DNA of 64,000 nucleotides from DASZWJ01 sp963813895. GTDB taxonomy: Bacteria; Pseudomonadota; Gammaproteobacteria; JAURND01. The translations under genes and the position numbers were made by a program. This document shows positions 1-9,021 of this stretch, piece by piece (the first letter of the stretch is position 1; each line of letters opens with the position of its first letter). Under the pieces are notes generated by a model that saw only the letters and a program-made list of their open reading frames with translations, had not been told where the DNA came from and ran no database searches. Location of the stretch: assembly GCA_963813895.1 (NCBI GenBank), contig CAWFAS010000004.1, forward strand, positions 124,001 through 188,000. Reading direction: 5' to 3'.

Positions 1-549
1 TTTATGTAACTGTGCATAACGTTGCAGTGCATGACGCGTGACGTGTAATAAGGGTCTTACAAGACTACTATTAGCAAATTTTTTGGCCAATGGCATAGCC
101 GCCAATCCCTTTACTCCAGCACCCCGCAGCAACTGCAACAATAAAGTTTCTGCCTGATCATCCTGAGTATGTGCCACCATTAAGCATTCGCCAGCTTGCA
201 ATTCTTTAGCCAAGGCTTCATAGCGCAGGTTTCTAGCTGCTTCCTCAAGGCTCTGGCCAGCAAGGTGCTGCTTAACATCGACTGTTATTATCCTGCATTC
301 CACATCTAACGATTTACATATTGCGAGACAATGCAGGCCCCAACTATGGGCTTTAGGGTTGAGGCCATGATTGATGTGCAGGGCACGAATCTTCAAATGC
401 GGATACTGGGCGCGCAGAGTGGCTAGGCTGTGCAGCAATACATGCGAGTCTAATCCGCCACTGTAGGCGACTAGAATTTGCTGTAACTGATGCAAACGCA
501 GGGTTTGGTGCAAAGTTTCCGCACTAAATGATTGGCTGTTAGGGTTCAC
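1..549 (-). CDS. tilS: tRNA(Ile)-lysidine synthase TilS, N-terminal part (runs off the window edge)
   Basis: TilS uses ATP and lysine to convert the wobble C34 of tRNA-Ile(CAU) to lysidine, so the tRNA reads AUA. The reverse strand stays open from about 549 to base 1, giving about 183 residues. It shows the PP-loop ATP pyrophosphatase motif VAYSGGLDSHVLLH near residue 22, a downstream NHGLNP segment, and the family motif AHTQDDQAETLLLQLLRG. The C-terminal substrate-binding part lies outside the window. The start is not certain: GTG at 547-549 or TTG at 556-558 are the only plausible codons after an in-frame TGA, and neither has a strong ribosome binding site. A large palindrome lies upstream. 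Identification is firm; the 5' end is not. Confidence 0.9.
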   Translation of the reverse strand, partial: MNPNSQSFSAETLHQTLRLHQLQQILVAYSGGLDSHVLLHSLATLRAQYPHLKIRALHINHGLNPKAHSWGLHCLAICKSLDVECRIITVDVKQHLAGQSLEEAARNLRYEALAKELQAGECLMVAHTQDDQAETLLLQLLRGAGVKGLAAMPLAKKFANSSLVRPLLHVTRHALQRYAQLHK

Positions 550-675
550 TGTTTTCAAGTAATTCTTTGATTTAAGTTGAGGGATTCAAAGGGAGTGCCA
601 CCAGAGGCTGCCCCCTACTTCTAAAAAATATACCACAACCCACCTTTTTTGGGTAAAGTACCCCTCAACCCCGAG

Positions 676-790
676 GGCTTCGTTGAATAATTCACTCCCA
701 TTTTTGGAAAAGCACTGTATCCCCTCTCCCGCAAGGGGAGAGGGGATACAGTGCTTTTCCAAAAATGGGAGCGAATTATTCAACAAAGCC
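676..790. repeat. 115-bp near-perfect inverted repeat upstream of the hydrolase gene
   Basis: The arms start GGCTTCGTTGAATAATTC and end with its complement GAATTATTCAACAAAGCC. They pair through an AAAAGCACTGTATCCCCTC stretch around a GCAAG centre. The element fills most of the 550-836 gap, where I see no gene. Partial copies of its end (TTGTTGAATAATTC) recur near 45296 and 56360, so this is a dispersed element rather than a gene-specific terminator. Confidence 0.85.
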
Positions 791-836
791 ACCCTAAGGA
801 AACACACTTAACCCCATAAAAACGGATGGAACCCAT

Positions 837-1964
837 ATGGAACTCGATCCACGATTATTCCTCCCTTCCGGCTTAAACAGCAGCTTTAACAATCCAGGTA
901 AAACATTTGCCGATTATATAGCACAAACCCAGACCATGATTACCCAAGCCAGAATTGATATCACCTCCGACTCTAAAGATCAAATTCTAGCTGCCAATAC
1001 CCCCTACAACTGGGTGCCTTCGCAGGCAGGTAAAATCAAACAAGGCATTTTATTAATTCACGGATTATATGATTCTCCTTTTACCCTGAAAGATCTGGGA
1101 CAGCATTTTTTAAAGCAAGGATTCATGGTTCGCAGCATACTTTTACCAGGACACGGAACTGTGCCTGGAGATTTATTAAAAATTCATCGCAGCGAATGGA
1201 TAAAAGCCGTGGATTATGGTTTTGAAAGTTTACGACGGGAAGTAGACAGGATTTTTATTTGCGCGTATTCCATGGGATGTTCTCTGGCCCTGCGCAAAGC
1301 AACCGAGACGCCAGACATTCACGGACTCATTCTATTAGCACCGGCATTAAAACTTTACCGCAATTATTGGGCGCAGCTCTGCCGCTGGCATGGGTTAATA
1401 AGCTGGATGTCAGCAGATCTTAAGTGGTACCGAAAAATTGCACAAAAAAATTATACTAAATATGAATCTTTTAATTTTGATGCGGCTTACCAAGGGTGCA
1501 AGCTGGCGCAAGAAACACGCGTCCTACTGCAAAAAAAACCCTTGGCCATTCCTTTATTTATCGCACAAAGTTCAACCGATGAAACCGTAGTCGCTGAGAG
1601 TGTAATTGATATTTTCCAGCAGCAACCCAACCCAAACAATCGCCTGCTAATTTATCGCCCTGTGCCCAACCACGCCATTGAAAAACGTATTACACAGCTC
1701 ACTAGTTATTTCCCTGAAAAAAATATTCTGGATTTCTCGCATACCTGCTTACCCATTTCGCCCGATAATTATTTTTATGGGGTCCAGGGGATTTTTAAGG
1801 ATTTTGCTCATTATCAACATAGGGCTCCAGCTGTGACTGATGCAGTTTATATGGGCAGCCTCTCTAAAAAAAATTTATCCCAGCATATAGTTCAGCGCTT
1901 GAGCTATAACCCTGAGTTTGAACATATGCTCAGTACGATAGATCAGTTCTTGCACAAGCCCTAA
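837..1964 (+). CDS. Alpha/beta-hydrolase (esterase/lipase-like)
   Basis: A 375-residue serine hydrolase of the carboxylesterase/monoacylglycerol-lipase type. The oxyanion strand LLIHG lies at about 72-76, followed by PGHG at about 104-107. The nucleophile elbow reads AYSMG with Ser145. The likely acid is Asp248 (SSTDE), and the likely base is His302 (FSHTCLPIS) or His279. There is no signal peptide, so it is probably cytosolic. The substrate cannot be told from sequence. The N-terminal 60 residues precede the core and look specific to this group. Its 3' end overlaps the convergent pseudopilin gene by 4 bp, so no terminator separates them. Confidence 0.75.
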   Translation: MELDPRLFLPSGLNSSFNNPGKTFADYIAQTQTMITQARIDITSDSKDQILAANTPYNWVPSQAGKIKQGILLIHGLYDSPFTLKDLGQHFLKQGFMVRSILLPGHGTVPGDLLKIHRSEWIKAVDYGFESLRREVDRIFICAYSMGCSLALRKATETPDIHGLILLAPALKLYRNYWAQLCRWHGLISWMSADLKWYRKIAQKNYTKYESFNFDAAYQGCKLAQETRVLLQKKPLAIPLFIAQSSTDETVVAESVIDIFQQQPNPNNRLLIYRPVPNHAIEKRITQLTSYFPEKNILDFSHTCLPISPDNYFYGVQGIFKDFAHYQHRAPAVTDAVYMGSLSKKNLSQHIVQRLSYNPEFEHMLSTIDQFLHKP

Positions 1965-2512
1965 TGCGGACAATATTTATCAAAATCCTCCGCATTAATC
2001 TGCGAAACATACAACCGGCCCGTATTTATTAATACAATCGCCTGCGAATAAGCAGCATTGTCATTCGCGGCACAATAATAAAATGAGCCACGCTGGCCAT
2101 TAGTAAAACCTGTCGGCAGCCATTCCACCCAATTATCCTTCCCCGCACTGCTATTCCAAATCAGACTATCATTCCCACCTAAGGCAGCAAACCGGTGCAA
2201 TACTGCTCCTTTGCTATTTATTATTATTTGTCCATCATTCCAATTACCACTACAGGATTTACTGTCAGCACTTTTACAAAAAATAATCTTCTCACCACGC
2301 TGGATTGCCTCATTGCGCGCCAAATACAATCCGCTGACAATTCTATTAGATCCGGCTATCGCTCGATGCTCCACCAGAACCTCATTACCAGCAGGAACAA
2401 TAAAAACAAACAAGCACATCAAAATAATCAATATGACCATAACTTCTATTACGGTAAAAGCAAGCATATTTGGTAATAGGAAGCTAGTTTTATTCGCCGT
2501 ATCTGCGGGCAT
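1961..2512 (-). CDS. GspH/FimT-family type IV pilus minor pseudopilin
   Basis: The protein starts with a short leader and a class III prepilin signal, LAFTVIEVMVILIILM, with the conserved Glu at +5. This is followed by a hydrophobic helix and the FimT/GspH-like signature of regularly spaced RNEAIQRG and GFTNGQRGS segments. Such proteins sit at the tip of type IV pili or type II secretion pseudopili and are processed by PilD. I chose the ATG at 2512 because AAGGAG lies about 8 bp upstream; a start at 2545 is also open. In most genomes fimT lies near other pilin genes, but here it stands alone between a hydrolase and corB. Its exact role, minor pilin or DNA-binding uptake factor, cannot be settled. 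Confidence 0.75.
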   Translation of the reverse strand: MPADTANKTSFLLPNMLAFTVIEVMVILIILMCLFVFIVPAGNEVLVEHRAIAGSNRIVSGLYLARNEAIQRGEKIIFCKSADSKSCSGNWNDGQIIINSKGAVLHRFAALGGNDSLIWNSSAGKDNWVEWLPTGFTNGQRGSFYYCAANDNAAYSQAIVLINTGRLYVSQINAEDFDKYCPH

Positions 2513-2551
2513 ATAGAAATCTCCTTTTAGTATAAATTTTTGCACGATGCC

Positions 2552-3802
2552 TTAGGGTACCAGCCATATTTTCACCAATTTCACCATATTTTCTTCAATT
2601 TGAACAACTTCAATCCGGTATTCACCGATGCTTAAGCAGACGCCGAAATCAGGAATGGTTTCCAAATTCTCCACTATCAAACCACTTAATGTTTTTGGCC
2701 CGTCCGTCGGCAGGGTCCAATGCATTTGACGGTTCAAATCACGAATATTAATACCACCATCTATCATATAGCTTCCATCTTTTTGATGTTGAATATTTTT
2801 ATTTGAACCTGGTAAATTGGTAGTAAATTCACCGACAATTTCTTCTAAAATATCATCTAAAGTCAACAATCCTTGGATGTCCCCGTATTCATCTACAATC
2901 AATCCCATACGGCATTTCTGCTGTCGGAAATTAACCAGCTGAATATTCAATAGCGTACCTTCTGGAATAAAGTAAGTTTCTTCTAAAATAGCGAGTAATT
3001 TAACTTTATCTAATTCACGGTTAGCTGCCAGATTGAGCGCTTTACGCAGATGCAAAATACCCTGTACTTGATCAATGCTTTCTCTGAAAACTGGCAGTCG
3101 GGTGTGCTCACTGGTGGAAAGTTGCTCCAAAATAACTGACCAAGAAGCGTCAAGATCAATACCGACAATATCATTGCGCGGAACCTTTATATCATCCACT
3201 GAAATGCCGCTTAAATCTAAAACCCCCAACATCATATGTTTAGAACCAACAGCTAACTGACCCGCTGACTCAAATACCAGCGTGCGCATTTCTTCACCTG
3301 TCAAATCATCGGTAGTAGCTCTTTGTATATCAACTTTGAATAATTTCAGGAAACCATTAGAAATGCAGTTGGCAATAAATACCAGAGGATAAAATAATTT
3401 AAGCAGAAGCCATAATAACCATGACGCTGAAAAAGCCAAGCGCTCCGGATGTAATACTGCTAAAGTTTTTGGGGTAATTTCAGCAAAAATAAGTACAATT
3501 AATGCCACGATTATAGTCGCTGGCACAACCGCAACACTACCGTACAGCTCAATAGCAATGACCGTTGTAACCGCAGACACCAACATATTGGCAAATGTAT
3601 TGCCTATTAATATCACTCCCAGCAAACGATCAGGACGCTCTAATAATCGACTTACTCGCTTAGCGGCGGCATGATTTTTGCGCATGAGATGACGTAGGCG
3701 ATAGCGGTTTATTGCCATCATGGCTGTCTCAGAACCTGAGAAAAAACTGGAGATCAGAATTAATATGAGTAACGCAATTATTAGTATTTGTATAGGACTC
3801 AA
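2552..3802 (-). CDS. corB: HlyC/CorC-family transporter (CNNM/CBS membrane protein, CorB/YfjD-like)
   Basis: A 416-residue inner-membrane protein. An N-terminal DUF21/CNNM domain covers about residues 1-180 and has the typical FFSGSETAMMAINRYRLRHL stretch. A CBS pair follows at about 200-320, then a C-terminal CorC/HlyC domain with DEYGDIQGLLTLDDILEEIVGE just before it. This family is linked to magnesium and cobalt efflux or homeostasis. The gene order corB, ypjD, ffh is the same as in Escherichia coli (yfjD-ypjD-ffh), which supports orthology with CorB. It probably once formed an operon with ypjD. Start ATG at 3802. Confidence 0.88.
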   Translation of the reverse strand: MSPIQILIIALLILILISSFFSGSETAMMAINRYRLRHLMRKNHAAAKRVSRLLERPDRLLGVILIGNTFANMLVSAVTTVIAIELYGSVAVVPATIIVALIVLIFAEITPKTLAVLHPERLAFSASWLLWLLLKLFYPLVFIANCISNGFLKLFKVDIQRATTDDLTGEEMRTLVFESAGQLAVGSKHMMLGVLDLSGISVDDIKVPRNDIVGIDLDASWSVILEQLSTSEHTRLPVFRESIDQVQGILHLRKALNLAANRELDKVKLLAILEETYFIPEGTLLNIQLVNFRQQKCRMGLIVDEYGDIQGLLTLDDILEEIVGEFTTNLPGSNKNIQHQKDGSYMIDGGINIRDLNRQMHWTLPTDGPKTLSGLIVENLETIPDFGVCLSIGEYRIEVVQIEENMVKLVKIWLVP

Positions 3803-3948
3803 AACAAAATTCCCTGAATAGACTGTAAGCCTTCAGCCACCAATGGAAACGGCCATATTTTCCCAATATCACCCCGAAAAATCTGGGAAAAAACCTGACC
3901 GTTCATGCCTGTCTAGCGAAGCGCCTGAACAGTTACAATAGACTTTCC

Positions 3949-4356
3949 TCAACTACCAAAATATACAACTGTCAATAAAATAAACCCACTGAAAGTATAA
4001 TATACAATTTTACGTCCGCGCCATCCAAAAAAACAGCGTCCCGCAAGCAGGACTGCAAAAATACACCAAATTATTATCACCAGAATAGTTTTTTGCAGCA
4101 GAGGCGGTGCTAATAAATGATGAAAAAAATACAGGCTACTGCATAAAACTACAGTTAATAGGAAAAATCCCAAGCCTATCATTTGAAACAGTAAGCGTTC
4201 CATCGTTTCGAGGGGAGGTAATTTTTGAATGAGGGTACCCGCATAATTGCGTCGCAGCAACCCCTCCTGGATGCGTAATAACACCGTCTGCAACGCTGCC
4301 ATACCCAATACACTGAAGGCGGCCACAGCAGTTAATATATGAAATGTAACGTGCAT
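3949..4356 (-). pseudogene. ypjD: YpjD/CcsA-like cytochrome c assembly-family membrane protein, C-terminal half only
   Basis: Only 135 residues are present. They match the second half of the YpjD/CcsA-type membrane protein: HVTFHILTAVAAFSVLGM, then the QEGLLRR and LPPLETMERLLF segments, then three hydrophobic helices. Full YpjD proteins are about 265 residues with about eight membrane spans. The 5' side carries an in-frame stop about 50 nt above the ATG and then a palindromic repeat, and I find no coding sequence for the missing half. It lies between corB and ffh as ypjD does in E. coli. I therefore read it as a truncated remnant, although a shortened functional protein cannot be excluded. 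Confidence 0.65.
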
Positions 4357-4428
4357 GTACTTTAATCTTCTCCCATGGGCGGGTTCAAGGTATACTTAAT
4401 TTATACCTGCGGTGATGACGAATTAAAT

Positions 4429-4581
4429 GCCACTGGAAACTCCCCCTCTCCCTAACCCTCTCCCGCAAGGGGAGAGGGGATATGCTGCCCGTTCGAATAT
4501 CGGCAGTATATCCCCTTAAAACTCTATATCCCCTCACCCTTGCGGGAGTTGGGTTAGGGAGAGGGGGGAGCTTCTATTGGC
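4429..4581. repeat. Palindromic repeat, GCCACTRGAA...TTCTAKTGGC family, copy 1
   Basis: A 153-bp inverted repeat with arms GCCACTGGAAACTCCCCC and GGGGGGAGCTTCTATTGGC, and inner CTCTCCCTAACCCTCTCCC stretches. The same end sequence recurs at 7531-7690 and 15926-16082. It sits between the ypjD remnant and ffh and may have replaced the missing half of ypjD. Confidence 0.8.
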
Positions 4582-4650
4582 TGAAATCAGTACACCCATT
4601 AAAACATAACTCAGAATATCACATTATATAACTCTATTTAACGGAAACCT

Positions 4651-6015
4651 ATGTTTGACTCCTTGACTGAAAAACTGACTCAAAGTTTAAAACGCATCAC
4701 CGGCCAAGGCCGGTTGACGGAAGATAATATTAAAGAAACCCTGCAGGAGGTGCGCTCGGCCTTGCTGGACGCTGATGTCGCGCTATCCGTCATTAACGAT
4801 TTTTTGAACACAGTGCGCAGCAAAGCCATTGGGGCAGAAGTTCTGCAAAGTTTAAAACCTGGAGAAGCCCTGGTTAAGATCGTGCATGATGCCATCCTGG
4901 AATTATTGGGCACAGTCCAAACCGAAATTAATTTACAAACCCAACCTCCAGCCATAATTCTGCTGGCTGGCTTGCAGGGCTCAGGTAAAACCACCACCAC
5001 CGCCAAATTAGCCCATTGGTTAAAAACACGCAAAAATAAATCTGTATTAGTCACCAGCGCCGATATTTATCGTCCGGCTGCTATCGAGCAGTTAAAAACA
5101 CTAGCTGAACAAATCGACGTGGATTATTATCCCAGCGATATTAGCCAATCCCCTGTCGCAATTGCTAAAGGCGCGATTCAGCAAGCCAAATCACAGTTTA
5201 TTGACGTGGTGTTAATCGACACCGCCGGACGTCTGCACATAGATCAGGAAATGATGGCTGAAATCAGCGACATCCATAAAGCAATTAATCCGATCGAAAC
5301 ATTATTTATCGTAGATAGTATGACCGGGCAAGACGCGGCAAACACCGCCAAAGCCTTCAATGACGCTTTACCGTTGACTGGAATCATCCTTACTAAGGTT
5401 GATGGCGATGCGCGCGGTGGTGCTGCCTTGTCTATTCGCCATATCACTGGCAAACCCATTAAGTTTGTCGGCGTGGGTGAGAAAATTGATGCGCTAGATG
5501 CATTTTACCCGGACCGCATGGCATCCCGTATTTTGGGGATGGGTGATATTCTTTCTCTGGTCGAAGAAGTACAACGTAAAGTAGACCACAAAGAAGCTAA
5601 AAAACTCGCCAAAAAACTTAAAAAAGGCGGCAAAGAATTTGACCTGGATGACTTCCTTACCCAATTACAGCAGATGCGTAATATGGGTGGGCTATCCTCT
5701 ATTCTCAGCAAATTCCCAGGCGCGGCCATTCCCCAAGCCGCACAAGGCATGGTCAACGATAAATTGTTTAAGCAGATGGAAGCGATTATTAATTCGATGA
5801 CGCGTAAAGAGCGCCGTCATGTTGAATTGATTGGTGGCTCCCGCAAACGCCGTATTGCTGCTGGTTCAGGTACCCAGGTACAGGATATTAACCGTATGCT
5901 GAAACAGTTTATCCAGATGCAGAAAATGATGAAAAAACTAAAAGGGAATAACTTGGCTCGAATGATGCGCCAACTGGGGTCTTTAACTGGCGGCGGGATG
6001 CCGCGTAATTTATAA
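4651..6015 (+). CDS. ffh: Signal recognition particle GTPase Ffh (SRP54)
   Basis: Ffh binds 4.5S RNA and hydrophobic signal sequences on nascent chains and delivers ribosomes to FtsY at the inner membrane. The 454-residue protein has the N helical bundle (1-90) and the G domain with GLQGSGKTTT (about 107-116), DTAGRLH and TKVDGDARGG. The C-terminal methionine-rich M domain contains MRNMGGLSS and an RKRRIAAGSG RNA-binding loop. Length is normal for the family. The start ATG follows ACGGAAACCT. The stop is separated by one base from pncB, so the two are probably cotranscribed. Confidence 0.97.
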   Translation: MFDSLTEKLTQSLKRITGQGRLTEDNIKETLQEVRSALLDADVALSVINDFLNTVRSKAIGAEVLQSLKPGEALVKIVHDAILELLGTVQTEINLQTQPPAIILLAGLQGSGKTTTTAKLAHWLKTRKNKSVLVTSADIYRPAAIEQLKTLAEQIDVDYYPSDISQSPVAIAKGAIQQAKSQFIDVVLIDTAGRLHIDQEMMAEISDIHKAINPIETLFIVDSMTGQDAANTAKAFNDALPLTGIILTKVDGDARGGAALSIRHITGKPIKFVGVGEKIDALDAFYPDRMASRILGMGDILSLVEEVQRKVDHKEAKKLAKKLKKGGKEFDLDDFLTQLQQMRNMGGLSSILSKFPGAAIPQAAQGMVNDKLFKQMEAIINSMTRKERRHVELIGGSRKRRIAAGSGTQVQDINRMLKQFIQMQKMMKKLKGNNLARMMRQLGSLTGGGMPRNL

Positions 6016-6016
6016 C

Positions 6017-7408
6017 ATGCTCATCCCCTCGCCCACCTTTTCACCTTTACTTACTGATTTTTACCAGCTTGCTATGGCTTTTAGTTACTGGCGTCTTGGT
6101 AAACATAAACAGGAGGCAGTGTTTCATTTATTTTTTCGCAACTCCCCTTTCGGCAATTATACCGTCTGTTCCGGCTTGGAGCGTGCAATAGATTTCATCA
6201 CGCAATGGAAGTTTTCTGAGATTGAACTCAATTATTTAAGAGGTTTGCAATCCTCCGCAGACACCCGTTTATTTCCAGAAGAATTTTTAAGTTACCTTTC
6301 TCAAATCCATTTTTGTGGTGACATTGACGCTATACCAGAAGGTACCGTAGTGTTTCCCCATGAACCTTTATTGCGCATCAAAGCCCCGATATTGCAGTGC
6401 CAATTATTAGAAACTGCACTGATTAATTTCATTAGCTTTTCTTCCTTGGTCACCACTAAGGCGACTCGGGTTTGCCATGCTGCTTATCCAGATCCAGTCA
6501 TTGAATTTGGCTTACGCCGCGCACAAGGCCCTGATGGTGGATTGACGGCCAGCCGTGCTGCCTATATTGGTGGCTGCATGGGGACTTCAAATGTACTGGC
6601 GGGACAGTATTTTAATATTCCGGTCAAAGGAACTCAGGCACATAGCTGGATTATGGCATTTGACAATGAATTGAGCGCCTTTGTGGGTTTTGCAGAGGCT
6701 ATGCCTGACAGCGTCATTTTATTAGTAGACACTTACAACACCTTAAATGGAATTAAAAATGCCATTGTGGTGGGTGAACAATTGCGTGCGCGAGGACAAA
6801 CATTGCAGGCCATTAGATTAGATTCTGGCGATCTGGCAGCGTTAAGCCGTGCAGGACGCATTATGTTAGACGAAGCTGGTTTTGATAAGACACAGATATT
6901 GGCCAGTGGTGATTTGGATGAATATGCTATTGCGCAATTAAAAGCTGATGGAGCGGCTATTGATTTATGGGGCGTGGGTACACGTTTAGTAACAGCTTAT
7001 GATCAACCAGCGTTAGATGCTGTTTATAAACTAAGTGCCATCAAAAATAATTTACAAAACTGGAACTATAACCTAAAAATTTCTGACACAGCTGCTAAAA
7101 CCACTATTCCTGGGATTCTCGCAGTAAGACGCTATTTTCAAAAAGGAAAACTTCTTGGGGATGTGATTTATGATTTGGAAACAGGTGTAGATGATAGCGC
7201 ATTATTTCCCCACGCAGAACGTTATGAGGATTTACTGCGACCAGTGTTTCGTGGTGGAGAGCTGGTTTATGACAGTCCTACCATAGCAGCTATGCAAAGT
7301 TATTGTACCCAACAAACTAATGATTTTCGCAACAGTGGAATTGAGACATATCAAGCGCAACTGGAACCGCGGCTGTTGGATTTGAAAACGAGGATGGCTG
7401 CTTCTTGA
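6017..7408 (+). CDS. pncB: Nicotinate phosphoribosyltransferase
   Basis: The enzyme makes nicotinate mononucleotide from nicotinate and PRPP, in NAD salvage (Preiss-Handler route). The 463-residue sequence shows the family landmarks LLTDFYQLAMA at the N terminus, EFGLRRAQGPDGG (about 163-175), GTQAHSW near 204-210 with the likely phospho-acceptor histidine, and RLDSGDL near 268. The start lies one base after the ffh stop, implying translational coupling. In E. coli pncB is not next to ffh, so this pairing is lineage-specific. Start ATG at 6017. Confidence 0.93.
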   Translation: MLIPSPTFSPLLTDFYQLAMAFSYWRLGKHKQEAVFHLFFRNSPFGNYTVCSGLERAIDFITQWKFSEIELNYLRGLQSSADTRLFPEEFLSYLSQIHFCGDIDAIPEGTVVFPHEPLLRIKAPILQCQLLETALINFISFSSLVTTKATRVCHAAYPDPVIEFGLRRAQGPDGGLTASRAAYIGGCMGTSNVLAGQYFNIPVKGTQAHSWIMAFDNELSAFVGFAEAMPDSVILLVDTYNTLNGIKNAIVVGEQLRARGQTLQAIRLDSGDLAALSRAGRIMLDEAGFDKTQILASGDLDEYAIAQLKADGAAIDLWGVGTRLVTAYDQPALDAVYKLSAIKNNLQNWNYNLKISDTAAKTTIPGILAVRRYFQKGKLLGDVIYDLETGVDDSALFPHAERYEDLLRPVFRGGELVYDSPTIAAMQSYCTQQTNDFRNSGIETYQAQLEPRLLDLKTRMAAS

Positions 7409-7530
7409 TTTGGAAAAACTTCGCTGCGCTTTAACTTGCCCCCGGCGGTAAGCTCCATGATCCCTCTCTCATTGCGGGCTGGGGGATCGACACAAAATAT
7501 TTATTTACATTGTGCGGTTACAAAATGGTT

Positions 7531-7690
7531 GCCACTAGAAGCTGCCCCCTTCCTAACCTTTCCCCGCAAGCGGGGGAAGGGACTGGTTGGGCAGAATAAG
7601 TCAAATTATGCACCCAATCCCACACTAGCTCGAGTAAGTCCCTTCCCCCGCTTGCGGGGGAAGGTTAGGAAGGGGGCAGCTTTTAGTGGC
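7531..7690. repeat. Palindromic repeat, GCCACTRGAA...TTCTAKTGGC family, copy 2
   Basis: A 160-bp inverted repeat with arms GCCACTAGAAGCTGCCCCC and GGGGGCAGCTTTTAGTGGC, and an inner CCCCGCAAGCGGGG hairpin. It fills the gap between the convergent pncB and purA genes. The last codons and the TAA stop of purA lie in the final 8 bp of the repeat, so the element borders coding sequence very closely. Confidence 0.85.
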
Positions 7691-9020
7691 ACTTTATCTG
7701 AGTCTTAGCTCCATTCCCCAAATTTCGTCCTTCTAAGGGATGCTGTAACACAATAGTATGTTCCCGATCAGGTCCCGTTGAAACAATGGAAATAGGAACC
7801 CCCACCAGCTCTTCAATCCGTTTAAGATATTTTTGCGCATTCTTAGGTAACCCCTCCCAGGTTTTTACCCCAAATGTGGACTGCTCCCAACCCGCGATAT
7901 CTTCATAAACAGGTTCACACTCGGCAAATATCTCCGTATCAGTGGTCGGCAGAGATAATATTTTACCCTGATAACGATAACCCACGCACAAACGCAAGGT
8001 GGCAAAGGGGTCCAGCACATCTAGTTTAGTCACGCATAAACTTGACAGACTGTTGAGTTGCACTGAACGGCGCATTAATGCGACATCATACCAGCCGCAA
8101 CGCCTGGGCCTGCCTGTAACAGCGCCAAATTCCTGACCGCGCTCGGCAATTTCCTGCCCTATCTTATCTTTAAGCTCAGTAGGAAAAGGGCCGCCGCCTA
8201 CGCGCGTAGTGTACGCTTTAGTAATCCCTAGCACATAATCAAAATACAGAGGACCCAAGCCACTACCTGTGGCGGCAGCACCGGCTGTAGTATTTGAAGA
8301 AGTTACGTAAGGATAAGTGCCATGATCAACATCAAGAAAGGTGCCTTGGGCGCCTTCGAACAGTAGATTGCCGCCCTGTTGATTAATAGTGCCCAGCCTA
8401 GCTGTCACATCAGTGATCATAGGAATAAGGATTTTGGCATGTTCCAGCAGTTCTGCTAAAACTTCGTCATATGAAATCGGTGCCAACCCAAAGTGATTAA
8501 CCAGAGTGAAATTATGATACTCAGTAATTTCTTTAAGTTTGCTTTTTAGCCGCTCAAGATTGAGTAAATCCATGACCCGCAGGGCGCGACGCGCTACTTT
8601 ATCTTCATACGCTGGACCAATTCCCCGACCTGTCGTACCAATAGCTGCCAATCCCTTAGCTTTTTCTCGCGCCTGGTCTAAAGCTACGTGGTGCGGCAAT
8701 ACCAGGCAGCATGACTGACTGATATGCAAGCGCTGTGATACTGGAATATCTTTTAACTCCAGTTCTTGAATTTCTTTAATTAAAGCCGACGGTGAAACCG
8801 CCACCCCATTAGCAATAAAGCAATGCACTCCTTCGCGCAGAATGCCAGAGGGTAATAGGCGCAACACGGTTTTTTGCCCGTCAATGACTAGTGTATGGCC
8901 TGCATTATGACCGCCCTGGAAACGTACCACCCCCCTAGCATGATCGGTAAGCAGATCGACAATTTTACCCTTGCCTTCGTCACCCCACTGGGTACCCACT
9001 ACAATAATATTTCTTGCCAT
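7683..9020 (-). CDS. purA: Adenylosuccinate synthetase
   Basis: PurA condenses IMP and aspartate with GTP to adenylosuccinate, the first committed step to AMP. The protein has GTQWGDEGKGK at the N terminus, NAGHTLV, GTTGRGIGPAYEDK, the IMP-binding SSNTTAGAAATGSG, VGGGPFPTEL and TGRPRRCGWYD. I chose the ATG at 9020 (MARNIIVVG), giving 445 residues. The longer open frame to 9110 only overlaps hflC. The start lies one base after the hflC stop, so purA is the last gene of the hflX-hflK-hflC-purA run, as in enterobacteria (where yjeT intervenes). The last residues and stop fall in a palindromic repeat. Confidence 0.97.
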   Translation of the reverse strand: MARNIIVVGTQWGDEGKGKIVDLLTDHARGVVRFQGGHNAGHTLVIDGQKTVLRLLPSGILREGVHCFIANGVAVSPSALIKEIQELELKDIPVSQRLHISQSCCLVLPHHVALDQAREKAKGLAAIGTTGRGIGPAYEDKVARRALRVMDLLNLERLKSKLKEITEYHNFTLVNHFGLAPISYDEVLAELLEHAKILIPMITDVTARLGTINQQGGNLLFEGAQGTFLDVDHGTYPYVTSSNTTAGAAATGSGLGPLYFDYVLGITKAYTTRVGGGPFPTELKDKIGQEIAERGQEFGAVTGRPRRCGWYDVALMRRSVQLNSLSSLCVTKLDVLDPFATLRLCVGYRYQGKILSLPTTDTEIFAECEPVYEDIAGWEQSTFGVKTWEGLPKNAQKYLKRIEELVGVPISIVSTGPDREHTIVLQHPLEGRNLGNGAKTQIKCH

Positions 9021-9021
9021 G

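Noticed and set aside
586..807. 73-codon minus-strand frame upstream of the hydrolase gene
   Set aside because: It runs straight through the arms and loop of the 676-790 palindrome and has no protein-like features.
7436..7708. 90-codon plus-strand frame after pncB
   Set aside because: It lies in the palindrome at 7531-7690; translated palindromes give Arg/Pro/Gly-rich frames by chance.
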